From Castor canadensis (lineage: Eukaryota; Chordata; Mammalia; Rodentia; Castoridae): 64,000 bases of DNA. The notes under the pieces were generated by a model. It was not told the DNA's origin, did not search any database, and worked only from the letters and a program-made list of their open reading frames with translations. Below, piece by piece: positions 22,529-35,247 of this stretch. The position numbers were made by a program, and so were the translations under genes. Where the stretch lies: contig NC_133389.1 in assembly GCF_047511655.1 (NCBI RefSeq), forward strand, positions 43,186,295 through 43,250,294. Direction: 5' to 3'. Position 1 is the stretch's first letter, and the number at the start of each line of letters is the position of its first letter.

Positions 22529-22543
22529 AGAATTAGGAAGTGA

Positions 22544-23370
22544 TAAAAATCTAAACATTGATCTACCATATGATCCAGCAATACCACTCCTGAGGATATA
22601 CTCAAAAGACTGTGACACAGGTTACTCCAGAGGCACCTGCACACCCATGTTTATTGCAGCAATATTCACAATAGCCAAGCTATGGAAACAGCCAATATGC
22701 CCCACTACTGACGAATGGATTAAGAAAATGTGGTATCTATACACAATGGAATTTTATACAGCCATGAAGAAGAACGAAATGTTACCATTCGCTGGTAAAT
22801 GGATGGAATTGGAGAACATCATTCTGAGTGAAGTTAGCTTGGCCCAAAAGACCAAAAATTGTATGTTCTCCCTCATATGCGGACATTAGATCAAGGGCAA
22901 ACACAACAAGGGGATTGGACTTTGATCACATGATAAAGTGAGAGCACACAAGGGAGATATGAGGATAAGTAAGACACCTCAAAAACTAGATAGCATTTGT
23001 TGCCCTCAACTCAGAGAAACTAAAGCAGATACTTTAAAGCAACTGAGGCCAATAGGAGAAGGGGACCAGGAACTAGAGAAAAGGTTAGTTCAAGAAGAAT
23101 AAACCTAGAAGGTAACACATGTGCATAGGAAATCAATGTGAGTCAACTACCTGTATAGCTGTCCTTATCTCAATTAGCAAAACCCTTGGTCCTTCCTATT
23201 ATTGCTTATACTTTCTCTTCAACAAAATTAGAGATAAAGGAAAAATAGTTTCTGCTGGGTAGCAAGGGGTAAGGGGGGGGTAAGGGAGGGAGTAGGGGGC
23301 TGGGGGGAAGGGGGGAGAAATGACCCAAACATTGTATGCACATATGAATAAAATAAAAATTAAAAAAAAA
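22544..23370 (+). mobile_element. L1 insertion A, 5'-truncated, with target-site duplication
   Basis: 827-bp L1 3' end between perfect 15-bp direct repeats AGAATTAGGAAGTGA (22529-22543 and 23371-23385). Contains the last part of ORF2 (frame at 22647-22889, with FTIAKLWKQP, WIKKMWYLYTMEF and a stop after LICGH), then a 3'UTR with a G-rich run (23266-23316), AGAAATGACCCAAACA and an A-rich tail. It lacks the reverse transcriptase and endonuclease domains, so it is dead on arrival. Confidence 0.95.
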
Positions 23371-23385
23371 AGAATTAGGAAGTGA

Positions 23386-25985
23386 AGGACTACTGAATTC
23401 TTTCCCACATGGAAAGATTGAGGCATAGGACAGTCTTTAGAAAATGAGAAGTGGTTTTTCTGTGACTGGACTAGTGAGAAAATGTGAGTGAATAGAAGCT
23501 AGGATGAGCATTATTGGATTTATTAGTGATTCATGTAATGTGGAATTCAGCAACCAAAATATTGCATACCTTTCTGAATTTAGTGTTTGAATTTGATTAA
23601 CAGTGGGGAGAGTTTTGAATGTATATGCATATTTATTGATGCTGTTTTTCTTATAGTATAATAAGGAGAAATACAGAAGAATGGACAAGCATTAGAAAAG
23701 ACCACCATAGTATACTAGATCAGTTTTTTTTTAAATAAGGGTATTGTGAATGTATTTGATTTGTTTTTCATTGCAACTTTATTTTCTGATTTTGCTTTTG
23801 TAATGGGAATGTATAGGGTTTGTTTGTTTTTAAGGTAGGATTTCGCTATGCAGTTCCACATCCTTGGTGCTGGGATTTCAGGTGTGCACCACCACACCCA
23901 GCTTGGGAAGATACTAACTTTCTAATTAAGTAAGGAAGTCATTTAATGCAAAGAGAGCAAGCCTCCGTGAATAACATTCTAAACTTTGGGGCAGGGAAAA
24001 AGAGACAAGCAATAAACTTTCAGTTCTTTCCTATAATTTAATATCTTGCACTTCTTCAGATTATTATGATGCTAAAGACCAATGCTATTTTAAAAATGAT
24101 AGTAGTGAATTATGATATTTGTAGGCATGGCTATTAAGTTGCATTGTGGACTAGATCTTAGATATGCTTCACTTTGTTTTGATTTACCTTTTCTGAAATT
24201 CTGGTGTGTTAACAAATTTAACTAATTTGAGTTTAAAAATGGAAATTATCATTACACTTGTTTACCTGGACACAGGTTAAAGATTTCACTAGTATTTCAC
24301 TTTTGCATTTTGATGGGGTGGTACATAAAGGTTGTGGGCACCCATGACAGGAGAGTATTACAGCATCCTTGTCCTGATGCAAGCTGGCTCCAACTACTAG
24401 TCTCAGTAAAGAAGGATTATAGGAAGCAATGACAAACCCCATTCTGCATGCCATGGCCAGACAGGGCTCTCAGATCCTTTTTACCCATGTGCCTTGGACA
24501 GTGTTTCAAGCCAACACTGCCTTTTCTTTGGAAGGTGGGACTGCAGTGAGGTAATAAAGCACACTGTTGTTAGGCCTCTATTTGCATGGTGTTAGGAAGG
24601 TAGTCTGGAGGTGAATTTGGCTGGAGAGTGCATATGTGCAGTATCTTCTGTCTCTTGCTTGTTTTCAGGAAAAGGAAAGAAGGGAGGGTTTCCAGTGGTT
24701 TCAAGTGGAATGGTTACGTTTTTATTCTCTGGATAATGGTTTGGCAATGGAAGCCCAACTTGAAACTGGCCCTTGCTCAAGAGGCTGAAATAAAAATGAG
24801 AATTGTAATGATAATAGTGATTAAAAGGGAGCTTTGTTGCATGTGCGTGTTGTGCTCCAGTTAATGTGCTCTATTGAAAACAGGAGAGTTAGAAAATAGA
24901 TTCAACACATTACAGATTTAAAAACTAAAGAAACCTTCTGTCTTTGCTAGAAATGAAACCATATCATAGTATGGCACAGGATGGCAAGAAGTAAGAGTGA
25001 ATACTTACTCACATGGGTGGGGTCTTAAGAGGTTTTCCAGTTTCTAATGCTCATTACCTACAATGGTTCCCTTGTCCATCAAGTAGAGAAAGGTAAGTAA
25101 ACCAAGGCTTCACTGGCAAGCCTTCACTGGCTTTTGTTTGTTTACACTGGAAACGTGTATATAATAAGTCTTGTATGTCACGTATTACTACTTTTGATAC
25201 TTAATTGTGCTTGAACGTCCACCGGTTGCATGAGCTGAGGTATTAGATTCACAAGTCAAGCATGAAGAAATTTGTAACTCTGTCTTAAAATTGCCTGTAA
25301 ACATGGTAATCTGTCTCTTTCTGTTATTCAAGGTAATGGAAATCATATACCTCTCCCATTAGGATTGGTACCTGAAGGTATCCAGACAGTTCAGGAAATG
25401 TAATAACTATGTATGTAGAGAACACTCTGTGCTTTAATAATCATCAAAATACAGCTGCTGACTCTGCTTCCTTTTAGAAGGTACAAAATATGGTTCATCA
25501 TGCTTCTGGGATTCCTAGAATTATTTTTAAAAAGATTAGCATAAGTTTTTATCATATACTGACTCCAGCCCAGACTTCAGAAAGGTAAACATACTTTTTT
25601 TTTTTAAACCATTTTACTTATGCTGGAAGCCAGGGCCAACCTCTTTTTGTTCTGATTCAGACTTGAGTCAGTAATTGTTTCTTTGTGGTAGTATTTTTGT
25701 AAGGTAATAAAAAGTGTGACTGAGGAATTTTCCAAATGAACCTTATGTTCACTTCAACAAAGTATTTCTTTTAGGAAAAGCTTTCCTTTGGTTTATGTGA
25801 TTTGTTCAAGATAAAACTGACAAGTGTGGATCTACTTCTCAGTAGATCCTTTCTTCCTTCTCTGAGCTACCTCACTAGAAAAATTCCTAACATCTGTCAC
25901 ACAGCTGAGGCAATGGACCTATAACTTTGTTCCTTTCTTGCCTCTTGTCCAGGCCACTCTTCATCAGGCAGTCTGAGTGTGATTT
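23386..25985. other. Intergenic segment without recognised gene
   Basis: About 2.6 kb of mostly single-copy-looking sequence; only a B1-like fragment at 23832-23905 was recognised. Confidence 0.7.
23832..23905 (-). repeat. B1-like fragment
   Basis: Antisense B1-type half: CTTGGTGCTGGGATTTCAGG and TGTGCACCACCACACCCAGC, preceded by the TAGGATTTCGCTATGCAG piece. Confidence 0.75.
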
Positions 25986-26400
25986 TTAAAAAGATCATGG
26001 TTTCCAGTGTACTTGGAACAGAATCAAAACTGCCTGTCATGGCTTATAGGAGACTGCCTGATTCATTCCCTATTTTTCCTGTCCACACCACACAATCCTT
26101 TCCTTTCACAAGGCACCTTGTTTTGTTCTTCCTAAACCCTAAGCTCTTTCTGCCGCAGGTCTTCAGGCAGTTTCTCTCCCCACTTGTTGGCTTCCTTTCC
26201 TTCATCACCTGATGGCTAATGCCAGTTTCTCCCATGGGTCTTCCTCTCCTATTCCCGACACCCGGCACCATTTTTTGTTATCACCTCTCCCAGCTTGTTT
26301 CCTGCACAGTGCTTATAGTGCCGCTCTTCACCACATGCTGTCAATGCCTGGCCCTCCTCGCTGTCCCCATCCTTCCCATAAAGCTTATTATTGGTCATTC
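25985..26400 (+). repeat. L2 relic
   Basis: Long pyrimidine-rich block in L2 order: CAAAACTGCCTGTCATGGCT, then CTCCCCACTTGTTGGC, CTTCATCACCTGATGGC and a TCACCACATGCTG section. Open frames in it are by-products of the low stop-codon content. Confidence 0.6.
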
Positions 26401-26429
26401 TGTTTTGCATCTTTTATGAGAAAATAGCA

Positions 26430-28815
26430 CTTTATGAAAAGTATATTTTAGCTCTATTAGAAGATTCATTCAAATGCTAATGATTTGTTAGACTATAAGA
26501 AATTAAAATATGTTGAGATTCTAAGTGTATTGATTAAAGAAACTTCAATTCAAAACTAAGCAGTATGTAAATGGAAAAAGGAGACCTGCTGAAATTATTC
26601 CAGGAATGGGGGAGAGGGATAAAGGAGAATGATGGAGGGGGTGAATTCAGTATGATATTTTTGATATATTATAAGGATGACATATTTGATATATTATAAG
26701 TACTTTTGTAAATGCCACAATGTACCCTTAGCACAACAATTAAAAAAAACTAAGCAAATTCTGGATCTTAGATTCAGCGGTTTTGTCATCCCTCTAAGAC
26801 TTATTAATTCAATACATTCTCTAGTGATCTCCTTCATTTACACATTTTAAATCTTCCTTTTGATGATAAACAGCACATTTTACAGAAGTCCTCAAGTATT
26901 TTTAAGCAACATGGGATCCTTGACTTCTGTTTTTCTAATAATTAAATTATGCCAGTATTATTATTGGTAATTCCTCCAGAAGGAGATTTTAAAAAATTAT
27001 TGTCTTGTAATAAATCTCAACCTGCCATTCAACCTATTGGAAGAAATACCAAGTAGAGTATTCTACTGGCTTCTCAACTCATGTGCCAGGAGATATGGTT
27101 CCAGTGGAAGTGGACACACTGCCTGTTGGAAGCCACAGACGCAGATCTTAGGAGGATGGAGATGGAACATTCAGAAGAAGCCACCTCCAAGGATCTCAGC
27201 CATCACTGCGGTACAGAACCACTAGCTCTAGGATGGTGAGGAAAGGGGATGGTTCTCATTCTAACTACAAGCAGGTGGCCATCTTTTTGTTCTTCAGGGT
27301 CAGTGCCTTTTTCTACCAAAGACTCACTTAGTATTGTCTTTTTTAACCAAGTGAGGAATCATGCTTGGATACTTTTGTGATTAGTAAGTTCCTAGTGAGT
27401 TTGTTGAACCTGTAAAACTCACACAATTTGTTGTACTCTGTGTTTTACTATTGGTAACCTAATGAGGTGCTGCAAAACTTCCTAGAAAGATTAATTGGTA
27501 AGAATAGAAATTTCCAATGTATTTTGCTGCTGTCATTTTTCAGGGAGCAGAATAATACTTTAATTATGTATGGGTCTGTTTGTCATTCACCTTATGCTTA
27601 GGAAAACATTGAAGTTTCAGCTTAAACATTTTTTTCCTGTAATTTTTTATATCTAATTGATCTTCCTTTGAATCATCACTATTCTATTCATTGACACTAA
27701 ATGGAGGATTAGAATCCATTACTTATCTGAACTGTCAATAAAATCTACCTTACTGCAAAAATGTTGGTTAGCCTATAGATTTTTCTATATTATTTCATAA
27801 TAACTTTTTTTGAATATCATTTCAGTTTTCTTTCTTTATTGAAACTTTTCAAGATTCCCGTGGGCTCATTTAGTGTGAACTATAGGTTTGTTTCTCAAAA
27901 CACAATCCTTGCAACATGAGTTTATGTTCTTTCATCCAAGACTGGCACAGCTGCCACATACACCTAAAGAGAGACACCTAAAGAGAGATGAGTGTGGAGA
28001 AAGCTCCACCTCTGTTCTCCCTCATGAACACAGGATGTGATTGAGTCAGTTTAGCCTTCATTTTTGACATGTTAAACAAAAGGCCAATTTCACGGCATCC
28101 GTGCACATTGCTCATCTTGTGCAATATGGCAGCTTAACCTTAATCTTCCATTCTCCAGTGTGAAGTCAGTCAGTTGACAGATTCTCAAGACGCCCTTTAT
28201 TTTTTCAGGCTTGGAGTGATGCAATTTATATTAAATTGGGTGGATCACTCTTTGCTTGAAGGGAGGGCTTTAAGCTTACACCATTTACCTCCAGGTAGAA
28301 GTTTCATTACCTCAAAGCCCTGGTGTTCAATTAGTCTACCAAAGTTTTCCTTTTGGCGAGAAGGGCTGCATATTAATACTCTATATATTTCTAGGAAATA
28401 ATCCACATTTTCCAGTGTTTTCAAATTTATTATCACATATTTGCAGATTTTTCCTAGAAATTTTAAAGTAGATTTTATTGAATAAATGTAAAAATCAGTT
28501 GTGAGAATCTAAAAAGTAAAATGAGAAAAATAAGCTATTCAGAATCTCAGCCAAAAATTGTCAAATATTTGGTAGTGATTTTCTATGCATAGATTTTTAT
28601 GCATAGATTATTAATGAATGATATATTACTAAAGAAAATGGAAAGATATCATGTCCCCATGTGAAAATAATTACTATTAGAAAGTATCAGTTTCTTTAAA
28701 AAATTAAATGCATTTTTCAGACTTGACTGGTAGTCTAGTCTGGAGGTGGGAGAGGTTAGTTTTTAACTACGTAAATATATACTGAAGTAAAAATGTTCCT
28801 AAATGCTACTAAAAC
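26430..28815. other. Intergenic segment without recognised gene
   Basis: About 2.4 kb. Two small direct repeats are visible: TTGATATATTATAAG at 26661-26675 and 26686-26700, and a doubled ACACCTAAAGAGAG at about 27959-27987. Nothing else was recognised. Confidence 0.7.
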
Positions 28816-28819
28816 AATA

Positions 28820-28890
28820 ATTGGGGCAGGGGGTAAACCCAGGAGTGAGGCCCTGGGTTCAATCTGCATCACAAAAAAAAATAAATAAAT
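28820..28890 (+). repeat. ID-like SINE fragment
   Basis: Partial ID module: GTGAGGCCCTGGGTTCAATC then an AAATAAATAAAT tail. Confidence 0.6.
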
Positions 28891-29389
28891 AAGAATAACA
28901 TTGAAGGGTCTTGCCTACCAGCTACCAACATTTACTCTAATTATGCTGTCATCCCAAAAGCAATTATTAGGTATAACTGTTGCTTGTGGACTTGCATTTC
29001 TATGTGGAGGGCTTTGGCAAGTATGACTTTGCTTCCTATCCCCCTTCATTCCTATTTATGAACTGAGGAAGAAATAATCCAATTCCTAACCTTGGGAGAA
29101 GGAATTAAGCTCCCTGTGACTGACTGTCTAGAGAGCTAGCTGATTGAACAGACACATCTTGTGCTTGTTGTAGCTATAAGCTCACGGGGTATAGTCCATC
29201 CTTTGGGAACAAGCCCTTAATCTGTAGGATTGATTGTCTCCAGGTAGGTGGTGTCAGAACTGAATTGGGTTAGAGGATATCCATGTTTCCATTGCAAGAT
29301 TGCTTGATTGCTGGTGAGGAAGCTGGTTATATGTTAGGATTTAGCTATGAATGATTTACTTTTCTTTCCTTGGCCCCCCAAAAATTAAG

Positions 29390-29710
29390 GGTCTCATTTT
29401 TAAAAAGTTTTTTAAGGCCACAGCAAAATTGAGAGGATGATACAGAAGTTTTCCTATAATTCCTGTCTCCATGATCATATAGCTTCCCTCATTATCAACA
29501 TCCCACAGATAAATTTATTATAGTTCATGAATATGTATTGATACATCTAATCACCAAAAGTGCATAGTTTATGCTAGGGTTCATTCTTGTGGGTTTAGAC
29601 AAATGTCTAATGTCATTTGTCTACTATTACAGTATTATAAAAGTATTTTTACTGTCCTAAATATTCTCTATGCTCTGCCAATTCATCCTTCTCCCTCCCT
29701 AGCTTCGAGT
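29390..29710 (+). repeat. Ancient L1M 3' region
   Basis: Shows the order AAGGCCACAGCAAAATTGAG, CATTATCAACATCCCACAGA, TAGTTCATGAATATGTATTG, GCTAGGGTTCATTCTTG and ATTCATCCTTCTCCCTCC, as in mammalian-wide L1M 3' ends. Orientation is uncertain. Confidence 0.55.
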
Positions 29711-29789
29711 ACTCACTGATCTTGAATACCTGTAGCAAATCCCGCAAATTTGTGGTATATAGTTCACTTGATACATTGTTGAATTTGAT

Positions 29790-30103
29790 ATACTAATATT
29801 TTGCTGAAGATTTTTGCATCTCTGCTCATGAGAGAAATTGGTTCATAGTTTTTATGTAGTGTCTTTGTCTGCTTATTTTGAATTTAATTTGCTCTTCATT
29901 TTGTAGCTTTTTAGGTAAAAACTCAGATTACTGATTTTAGATCTTTTCCCTTGTCTAATATATACATTCAGTGCTATAAATTTCCATCTGAATGCTGCTT
30001 TCTCTGCATACCACAATTTTGAAAAGTTGTGTTTTCATTTTCATTTAGTTAAAATATTTTAAAATTTTCTTGAGATTTCTTCTTTGACTCATGTGTTATT
30101 AGG
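29790..30103 (-). repeat. Ancient L1 ORF2 fragments, antisense
   Basis: Matches reverse L1 ORF2 style: ATTTTTGCATCTCTGCTCAT, AGTGTCTTTGTCTGCTTATT, GCTATAAATTTCCATCTGAA. Two blocks appear joined by an internal deletion near 29890-29930. Confidence 0.6.
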
Positions 30104-30115
30104 AAGTGTCCTCTT

Positions 30116-30554
30116 TTCTTTTAATTTTTATTTATTTGTATGCACATACATTGTTTGGGCCATTTCTTCTCCCTGCCCCCACTTCCCTCTCCCCCCTACC
30201 CCCTCTCTTCCAGGCAGAACATATTCTGTCCTCTTCTCCAATTTTATTGAAGAGAAGACATAAGCAATAATAAGAAAGACAGCGTTTTTGCTACTTTGAG
30301 ATAAGGATAGCTACACAGAGATTCTTAGCATTGCTGCCATGCACATGTGTATTTCAACCCAAATTGATTCATCTCTACCAGACCTCTTCACTACTTCCCA
30401 GTCACCTTCTCACAGTGACCTCTGTCATTTTAAGGTTACTATATTAACTCTTCTATAATGGGGACATCAAACACTTTCAAGTTTTGGGTTTCTTACCTTT
30501 CCTTATTCCTCATGTATGTGTGCTCCCCTCAGCGTGTGACCCATGTCTAATAAT
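30116..30554 (-). mobile_element. L1 3' end of an older subfamily
   Basis: Antisense L1 3'UTR: CATACATTGTTTGGGCCATT then a C-rich run (30163-30215) that corresponds to the G-rich box, then a diverged UTR. Flanks carry a 12-bp near-repeat (AAGTGTCCTCTT at 30104, AAGTGTCTTCTT at 30555), consistent with a decayed target-site duplication. Confidence 0.7.
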
Positions 30555-30647
30555 AAGTGTCTTCTTAATTTAAAAAATAAAAGCACAAATGTTTGTAGAA
30601 AACTCAAATAAGAAAAAATAAATTCTGACCATCTAGAGATTACTTCT

Positions 30648-32476
30648 TTTTTTTTTCCTATTTTTCACTTTTGTTTAAAATTTATTTATTTTTTATTATT
30701 CATATGTGCATACAATACTTGGGTCATTTCTCTCCCCTTCCCCAACCCCCTCCCAAACTACCTGCCCCCTCCTTCTCTACCCATACCCTCGCTACCCAGA
30801 AGAAACTATTTTGCCCTTATCTCTAATTTTGTGGTAGAAAGAGTATAAGCAATAATAGGAAGGGACAAGGGTTTTTGCTAGTTGAGATAAGCACAGCTAT
30901 ACAGGGAGTTGACTCACATTAATTTCCTGTGCATGTGTGTTACCTTCTAAGTTAATTCTTCTTGAACTAACCTTTTCTCTAGTTCCTGGTCCCCTTCTCC
31001 TATTGGCCTCAGTTGCTTTTAAGGTATCTGCTTTAGTTTCTCTGCATTGAGGGCAAAAATGCTAACTAATTTTTTAGGTGTCTTACATATCCTCACACCT
31101 TCCTTGTGTGCTCTCGCTTTTATTTTGTGATCAAAGTTCAATCACCTTGTTGTATTTGCCCTTGATCTAATGTCCACATATGAGGGAGAACATACAGTTT
31201 TTGGTATTTTGGGCCAGGCTAACCTCACTCAGAATGATGTTCTCCAATTCCATCCATTTACCAGTGAATGGTAACATTTTGTTCTTCTTCATGGCTGCAT
31301 AAAATTCCATTGTGTATAAATACCACATTTTCTTGATCCATTCGTCAGTAGTGGGGCATCTTGGCTGTTTCCATAACTTAGCTATTGTGAATAGTGCTGC
31401 AATAAATATGGGTGTGCAGGTGCCTCTGGAGTAACATGTGTCACAGTCTTTTGGGTATATCCCCAAGAGTGGTATTACTGGATCATATGGTAGATCAATG
31501 TTTAGATTTTTAAGTAGCCTCCAAATTTTTTTCCAGAGTGGTTGTACTAGTTTACATTCCCACCAACAGTGTAAGAGGGTTCCTTTTTCCCCACATCCTC
31601 ACCAACACCTGTTGTTGGTGGTGTTGCTAATGATGGCTTATTCTAACAGGGGTGAGGTGGAATCTTAGTGTGGTTTTAATTTGCATTTCCTTTATTGCTA
31701 GAGATGATGAGCATTTTTTCATGTGTTTTTTGGCCATTTGAATTTCTTCTTTTGAGAAAGTTCTGTTTAGTTCACTTGCCCATTTCTTTATTGGTTCATT
31801 AGTTTTGGGACAATTTAGTTTTTTAAGTTCCCTATATATTCTGGTTATGAGTCCTTTGTCTGATGCATAGCTGGCAAATATTTTCTCCCACTCTGTGGGT
31901 GTTTTGTTCAGTTTAGGACCATTTCTTTTGTTGAGCAGAAGCTTTTTAGTTTTATGAAGTCCCATTTATCTATGCTCTCTCTTAGTTGCTGAGCTGCTGG
32001 GGTTTCATTGAGAAAGTTCTTATCTATACCTACTAACTCCAGAGTATTTCCTACTCTTTCCTGTATCAACTTTAGAGTTTGTGGTATGATATTAAGATCC
32101 TTGATCCATTTTGAGTTAATATTGGTATAGGGTGATATACTTGGATCTAGTTTCAGTTTTTTGCAGACTGCTCACCAGTTTTCCCAGTAGTTTTTGTTGA
32201 AGAGGCTGTCTTTTCTCCATCATATACTTTTTGCTCCTTTGTCAAAGACACGTTGGTTATAGTTGTGTGGCTTCATATCTGGGTCCTCTATTCTGTTCCA
32301 CTGGTCTTCATGTCTGTTTTTGTGCCAGGCCATGCTGTTTTTATTGTCATTGCTTTGTAATATAGTTTGAAGTTGGGTATTGTGACTCCTCCAGCATTGT
32401 TCTTTTGACTGAGTATTGCCTTGGCTATTTGTGGCCTCTTGTATTTCCATATAAATTTAATGGTAGATTTTTCAAT
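30648..32476 (-). mobile_element. L1 insertion B, 5'-truncated, with target-site duplication
   Basis: 1.83-kb antisense L1 between perfect 14-bp repeats TAGAGATTACTTCT (30634-30647 and 32477-32490). From right to left it reads the 3' part of ORF2 and the same 3'UTR as insertions A and C, including the G-rich box (C-rich here, 30735-30790). ORF2 is broken: the recognisable frames at 32450-32220, 31965-31627 and 31466-31167 are separated by stops and shifts, so no protein could be made. Confidence 0.94.
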
Positions 32477-32777
32477 TAGAGATTACTTCTATTAATACCT
32501 TAAAGTACATGTCTAGTCTGAAAAATAATGACATCTTCTTTGGTGTTTGGGAGAACAAAAGAATTAATGCACTTAAAGAAAATGCTTAGTATTATATTTA
32601 TGCATGCACAGAATACTTAATAAGTATTAATTTCCTTTCCTCCTTGAAAGCCTTCCCTTTGCTTTTCTAGACATATTTATCTGTTTTTGAAACAAAAATA
32701 AGACTCTATTGTACATGCTGTTTTGTCATTTGCTTTTTTCTGTGAGTGATCTCTATATTTCTGTGTCACTAAACTTT

Positions 32778-32845
32778 TTTGGGGAGTGGTAGTGGCATTT
32801 GAACCTGTGCATGCCTAGCAAACCATGCTCCAGTCCTGTCAATGT
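32778..32845 (-). repeat. Degenerate ID-like fragment
   Basis: GGTAGTGGCATTTGAACCTG and AGCAAACCATGCTCCAGTCC resemble a worn antisense ID module. Confidence 0.4.
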
Positions 32846-32994
32846 ACTTTCACCTTCTCTGATAGTCCTTATTCAAAGTTCCAATAAGCCAAAAATTGGC
32901 TTTTATAGCTGATTTGTGCAAATGAGGATTTGATTTAGAACCACAATTTTTCCTTAAATTTCTTTTGCTTTCTGACCTTCTATATTATTATTAT

Positions 32995-33090
32995 TATCTT
33001 GTCACTATTTTGCAGTACTGGGAATTAAACCGAGGGCCTCACAAATGCTAGGCAAGTGCTCTACCATTTGAGCTACATCCTCAACCTTTT
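32995..33090 (-). repeat. ID-like SINE
   Basis: Reverse reading gives an ID module: TGCAGTACTGGGAATTAAAC, AGGCAAGTGCTCTACCATTT and GAGCTACATCCTCAACC on the plus strand. Confidence 0.75.
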
Positions 33091-33639
33091 ATTATTATTT
33101 TGAAAGACATAAATTTGTTGCAATGACTGAGCCAGTTGTTTAGCCTACAGATATACCACTTTTATGGTCTTGCAGTCTTATTTTACTTGCTCCTCTATCT
33201 TTGTAGTATTTCTAGTACCCTACATTTTCCTTATTAGCTATAAAATTTTTCAAAATTGAATCAAACATTTCTGTGTAGAATGTATCTTGTGTACTCCATA
33301 TTGCATGTCATCAGAAGACTGAGCAATTTCTGACCCACTTTGCTTCTTTTTTTGGTCTTCACACTGAAATTACTTCCAACTAAAACAGGAATGCAGACCT
33401 CTAAGAAGATTCTAGTGATCTGAAGTGATAGTCTATTTAACCTATGACTCGCATTCCAAAATATTTCATCTGTTGCTGTGCAAAATTTCTAAAATATGCT
33501 AGTATTAAACTAGCTATGGACCTTCCAAAGCTAAGAGACAAAGCAGCTCGTCTGTGCAGCTGCCTCCACTGTTGCTCAGCTGGTCATGGATTGTCTCAGT
33601 CCCTCATGGGCTGTGAGGAGCACAACTAAAAGTGGTCAG

Positions 33640-34140
33640 CCTAATTTCTGACCTTTGTCTCATTTTATTCTCCACAAACTCAGCCCCATGTACTCACTGA
33701 AACAACACATGATAAACTTCTAGCTCTTTAGAGTGAACGCACAATTGTGGTGCAATAATTTTCAGCTGTTTCTGGCATGCATTTTATGTTCTTTATTGCC
33801 TGTGTCACACCAGACTGCAAACTGCTGGTGGTTAATCCACTCCCACACCCTTGATAGTATTTCTCCAGCTGTTTGCTAGCTGCTATTCTGATGCTAAATT
33901 CAGGATCCATCTTTCCCAGACTAGCAGAGTACTGCTCTGTGTCTGCATGCACAGAGCACCTGGGTGAAGCTTCCTTAAAGGTTGTACTGAAATGTTTGCT
34001 TTAAATTGATCTCTCCAATTCACCTTAATCTCCCTAAGGGTGGAGACTGTGCCTTGTTTCTCCTTGTATTCCCAGTGCCTTGTCTGCTCATGGCAGATAC
34101 CCAATCAGTATGTGTTGAACTGAAATGAACTCAGTGAATC
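33640..34140. other. Intergenic segment with L2-like 3' end
   Basis: The part at about 33995-34130 (AGGGTGGAGACTGTGCCTTG; CCAGTGCCTTGTCTG; TATGTGTTGAACTGAAATGA) resembles an L2 3' end on the plus strand. The rest is unassigned. Confidence 0.5.
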
Positions 34141-34282
34141 AAAAGTGAACAAAACATGGAGTAGGAATAATGCTGCTGAGGATGACAAAAAGGGACAGGG
34201 CAAGGAGGCCCAAGAAGAAATTTAAGGTCAAGGTCAGAGACACTAGGTTAGACTGTAGGATGGGAACAAGTTTCTGTGTCTG

Positions 34283-35232
34283 CAACACCACCACCAACAG
34301 GTGTTGGCGAGGATGCGGGGAAAAAGGAACCCTCTTACACTGTTGGTGGGGATGTAGACTAGTACAACCACTCTGGAAAAAAATTTGGAGGCTACTTAAA
34401 AAGCTAGACATTGATCTACCATTTGATCCAGCAATACCACTCTTGGGGATATACCCAAAAGACTGTGACACAGGTTAGTCCAGAGGCACCTGCACACCCA
34501 TGTTTACTGCGGCACTATTCACAATAGCCAAGTTATAGAAACAGCCAAGATGCCCCACCACTGACGAATGGATTAAGAAAATGTGGTATCTATACACAAT
34601 GGAATTTTATGCAGCCATGAAGAAGAACGAAGTGTTATCATTTGCTGGTAAATGGATGGAATTGGAGAACATCATTCTGAGTGAGGTTAGCCTGGCCCAA
34701 AAGACCAAAAATCGTATGTTCTCCCTCATATGTGGACATTAGATCAAGGGCAAACACAACAATGGTATTGGACTTTGAGCACATGATAAAAGCGAGAGCA
34801 CACAAGGGAGGGGTGAGGATAGGTAAGACACCTAAAAAATTAGCTAGCATTTGTTGCCCTTACCGCAGAGAAACTAAAGCAGATACCTTAAAAGCAACTG
34901 AGGCCAATAGGAAAAGGGGACCAGGAACTAGAGAAAAGGTAAGATCAAAAAGAATTAACCTAGAAGGTAACACACATGCACAGGAAATTAATGTGAGTCA
35001 ACTCACTGTATAGCTTTCCTTATATCAACCAGCAAAAACCCTTGTTCCTTCCTATTATTGCTTATACTCTCTCTACAACAAAATTAGAAATAAGGGCAAA
35101 ATAGTTTCTGCTGGGTATTGAGGGGTTGAGGGGGAGAGGGAGGGAGCGGAGTGGGTGGTAAGGGAGGGGGTGGGGGCAGAGGGGAGAAATGACCCAAGCC
35201 TTGTATGCACATATGAATAATAAAAGAAAAAA
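34283..35232 (+). mobile_element. L1 insertion C, 5'-truncated, with target-site duplication
   Basis: 950-bp L1 between perfect 15-bp repeats AAGTTTCTGTGTCTG (34268-34282 and 35233-35247). It encodes the C-terminal Cys-rich region of ORF2 ([41 protein letters not shown]), then a shifted remainder, then the 3'UTR with a G-rich run (35122-35190) and an A-rich tail. Too short and interrupted to function. Confidence 0.95.
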
Positions 35233-35247
35233 AAGTTTCTGTGTCTG

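Noticed and set aside
25979..26427. Overlapping frames on both strands
   Set aside because: The region is an L2 relic with low stop-codon content; codon content and lack of homology argue against coding.
27037..27225. 62-codon frame in less AT-rich sequence, possible exon
   Set aside because: No similarity to desmogleins or any family I know and no convincing splice sites; left as unassigned intergenic sequence.
31167..32450. Minus-strand frames that look like protein genes
   Set aside because: They are broken pieces of L1 ORF2 inside insertion B, separated by stops and frame changes.
34170..35013. Two plus-strand frames of 102 and 110 codons
   Set aside because: The first begins upstream of the L1 and reads into ORF2; the second is L1 3'UTR. 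Neither is a host gene.
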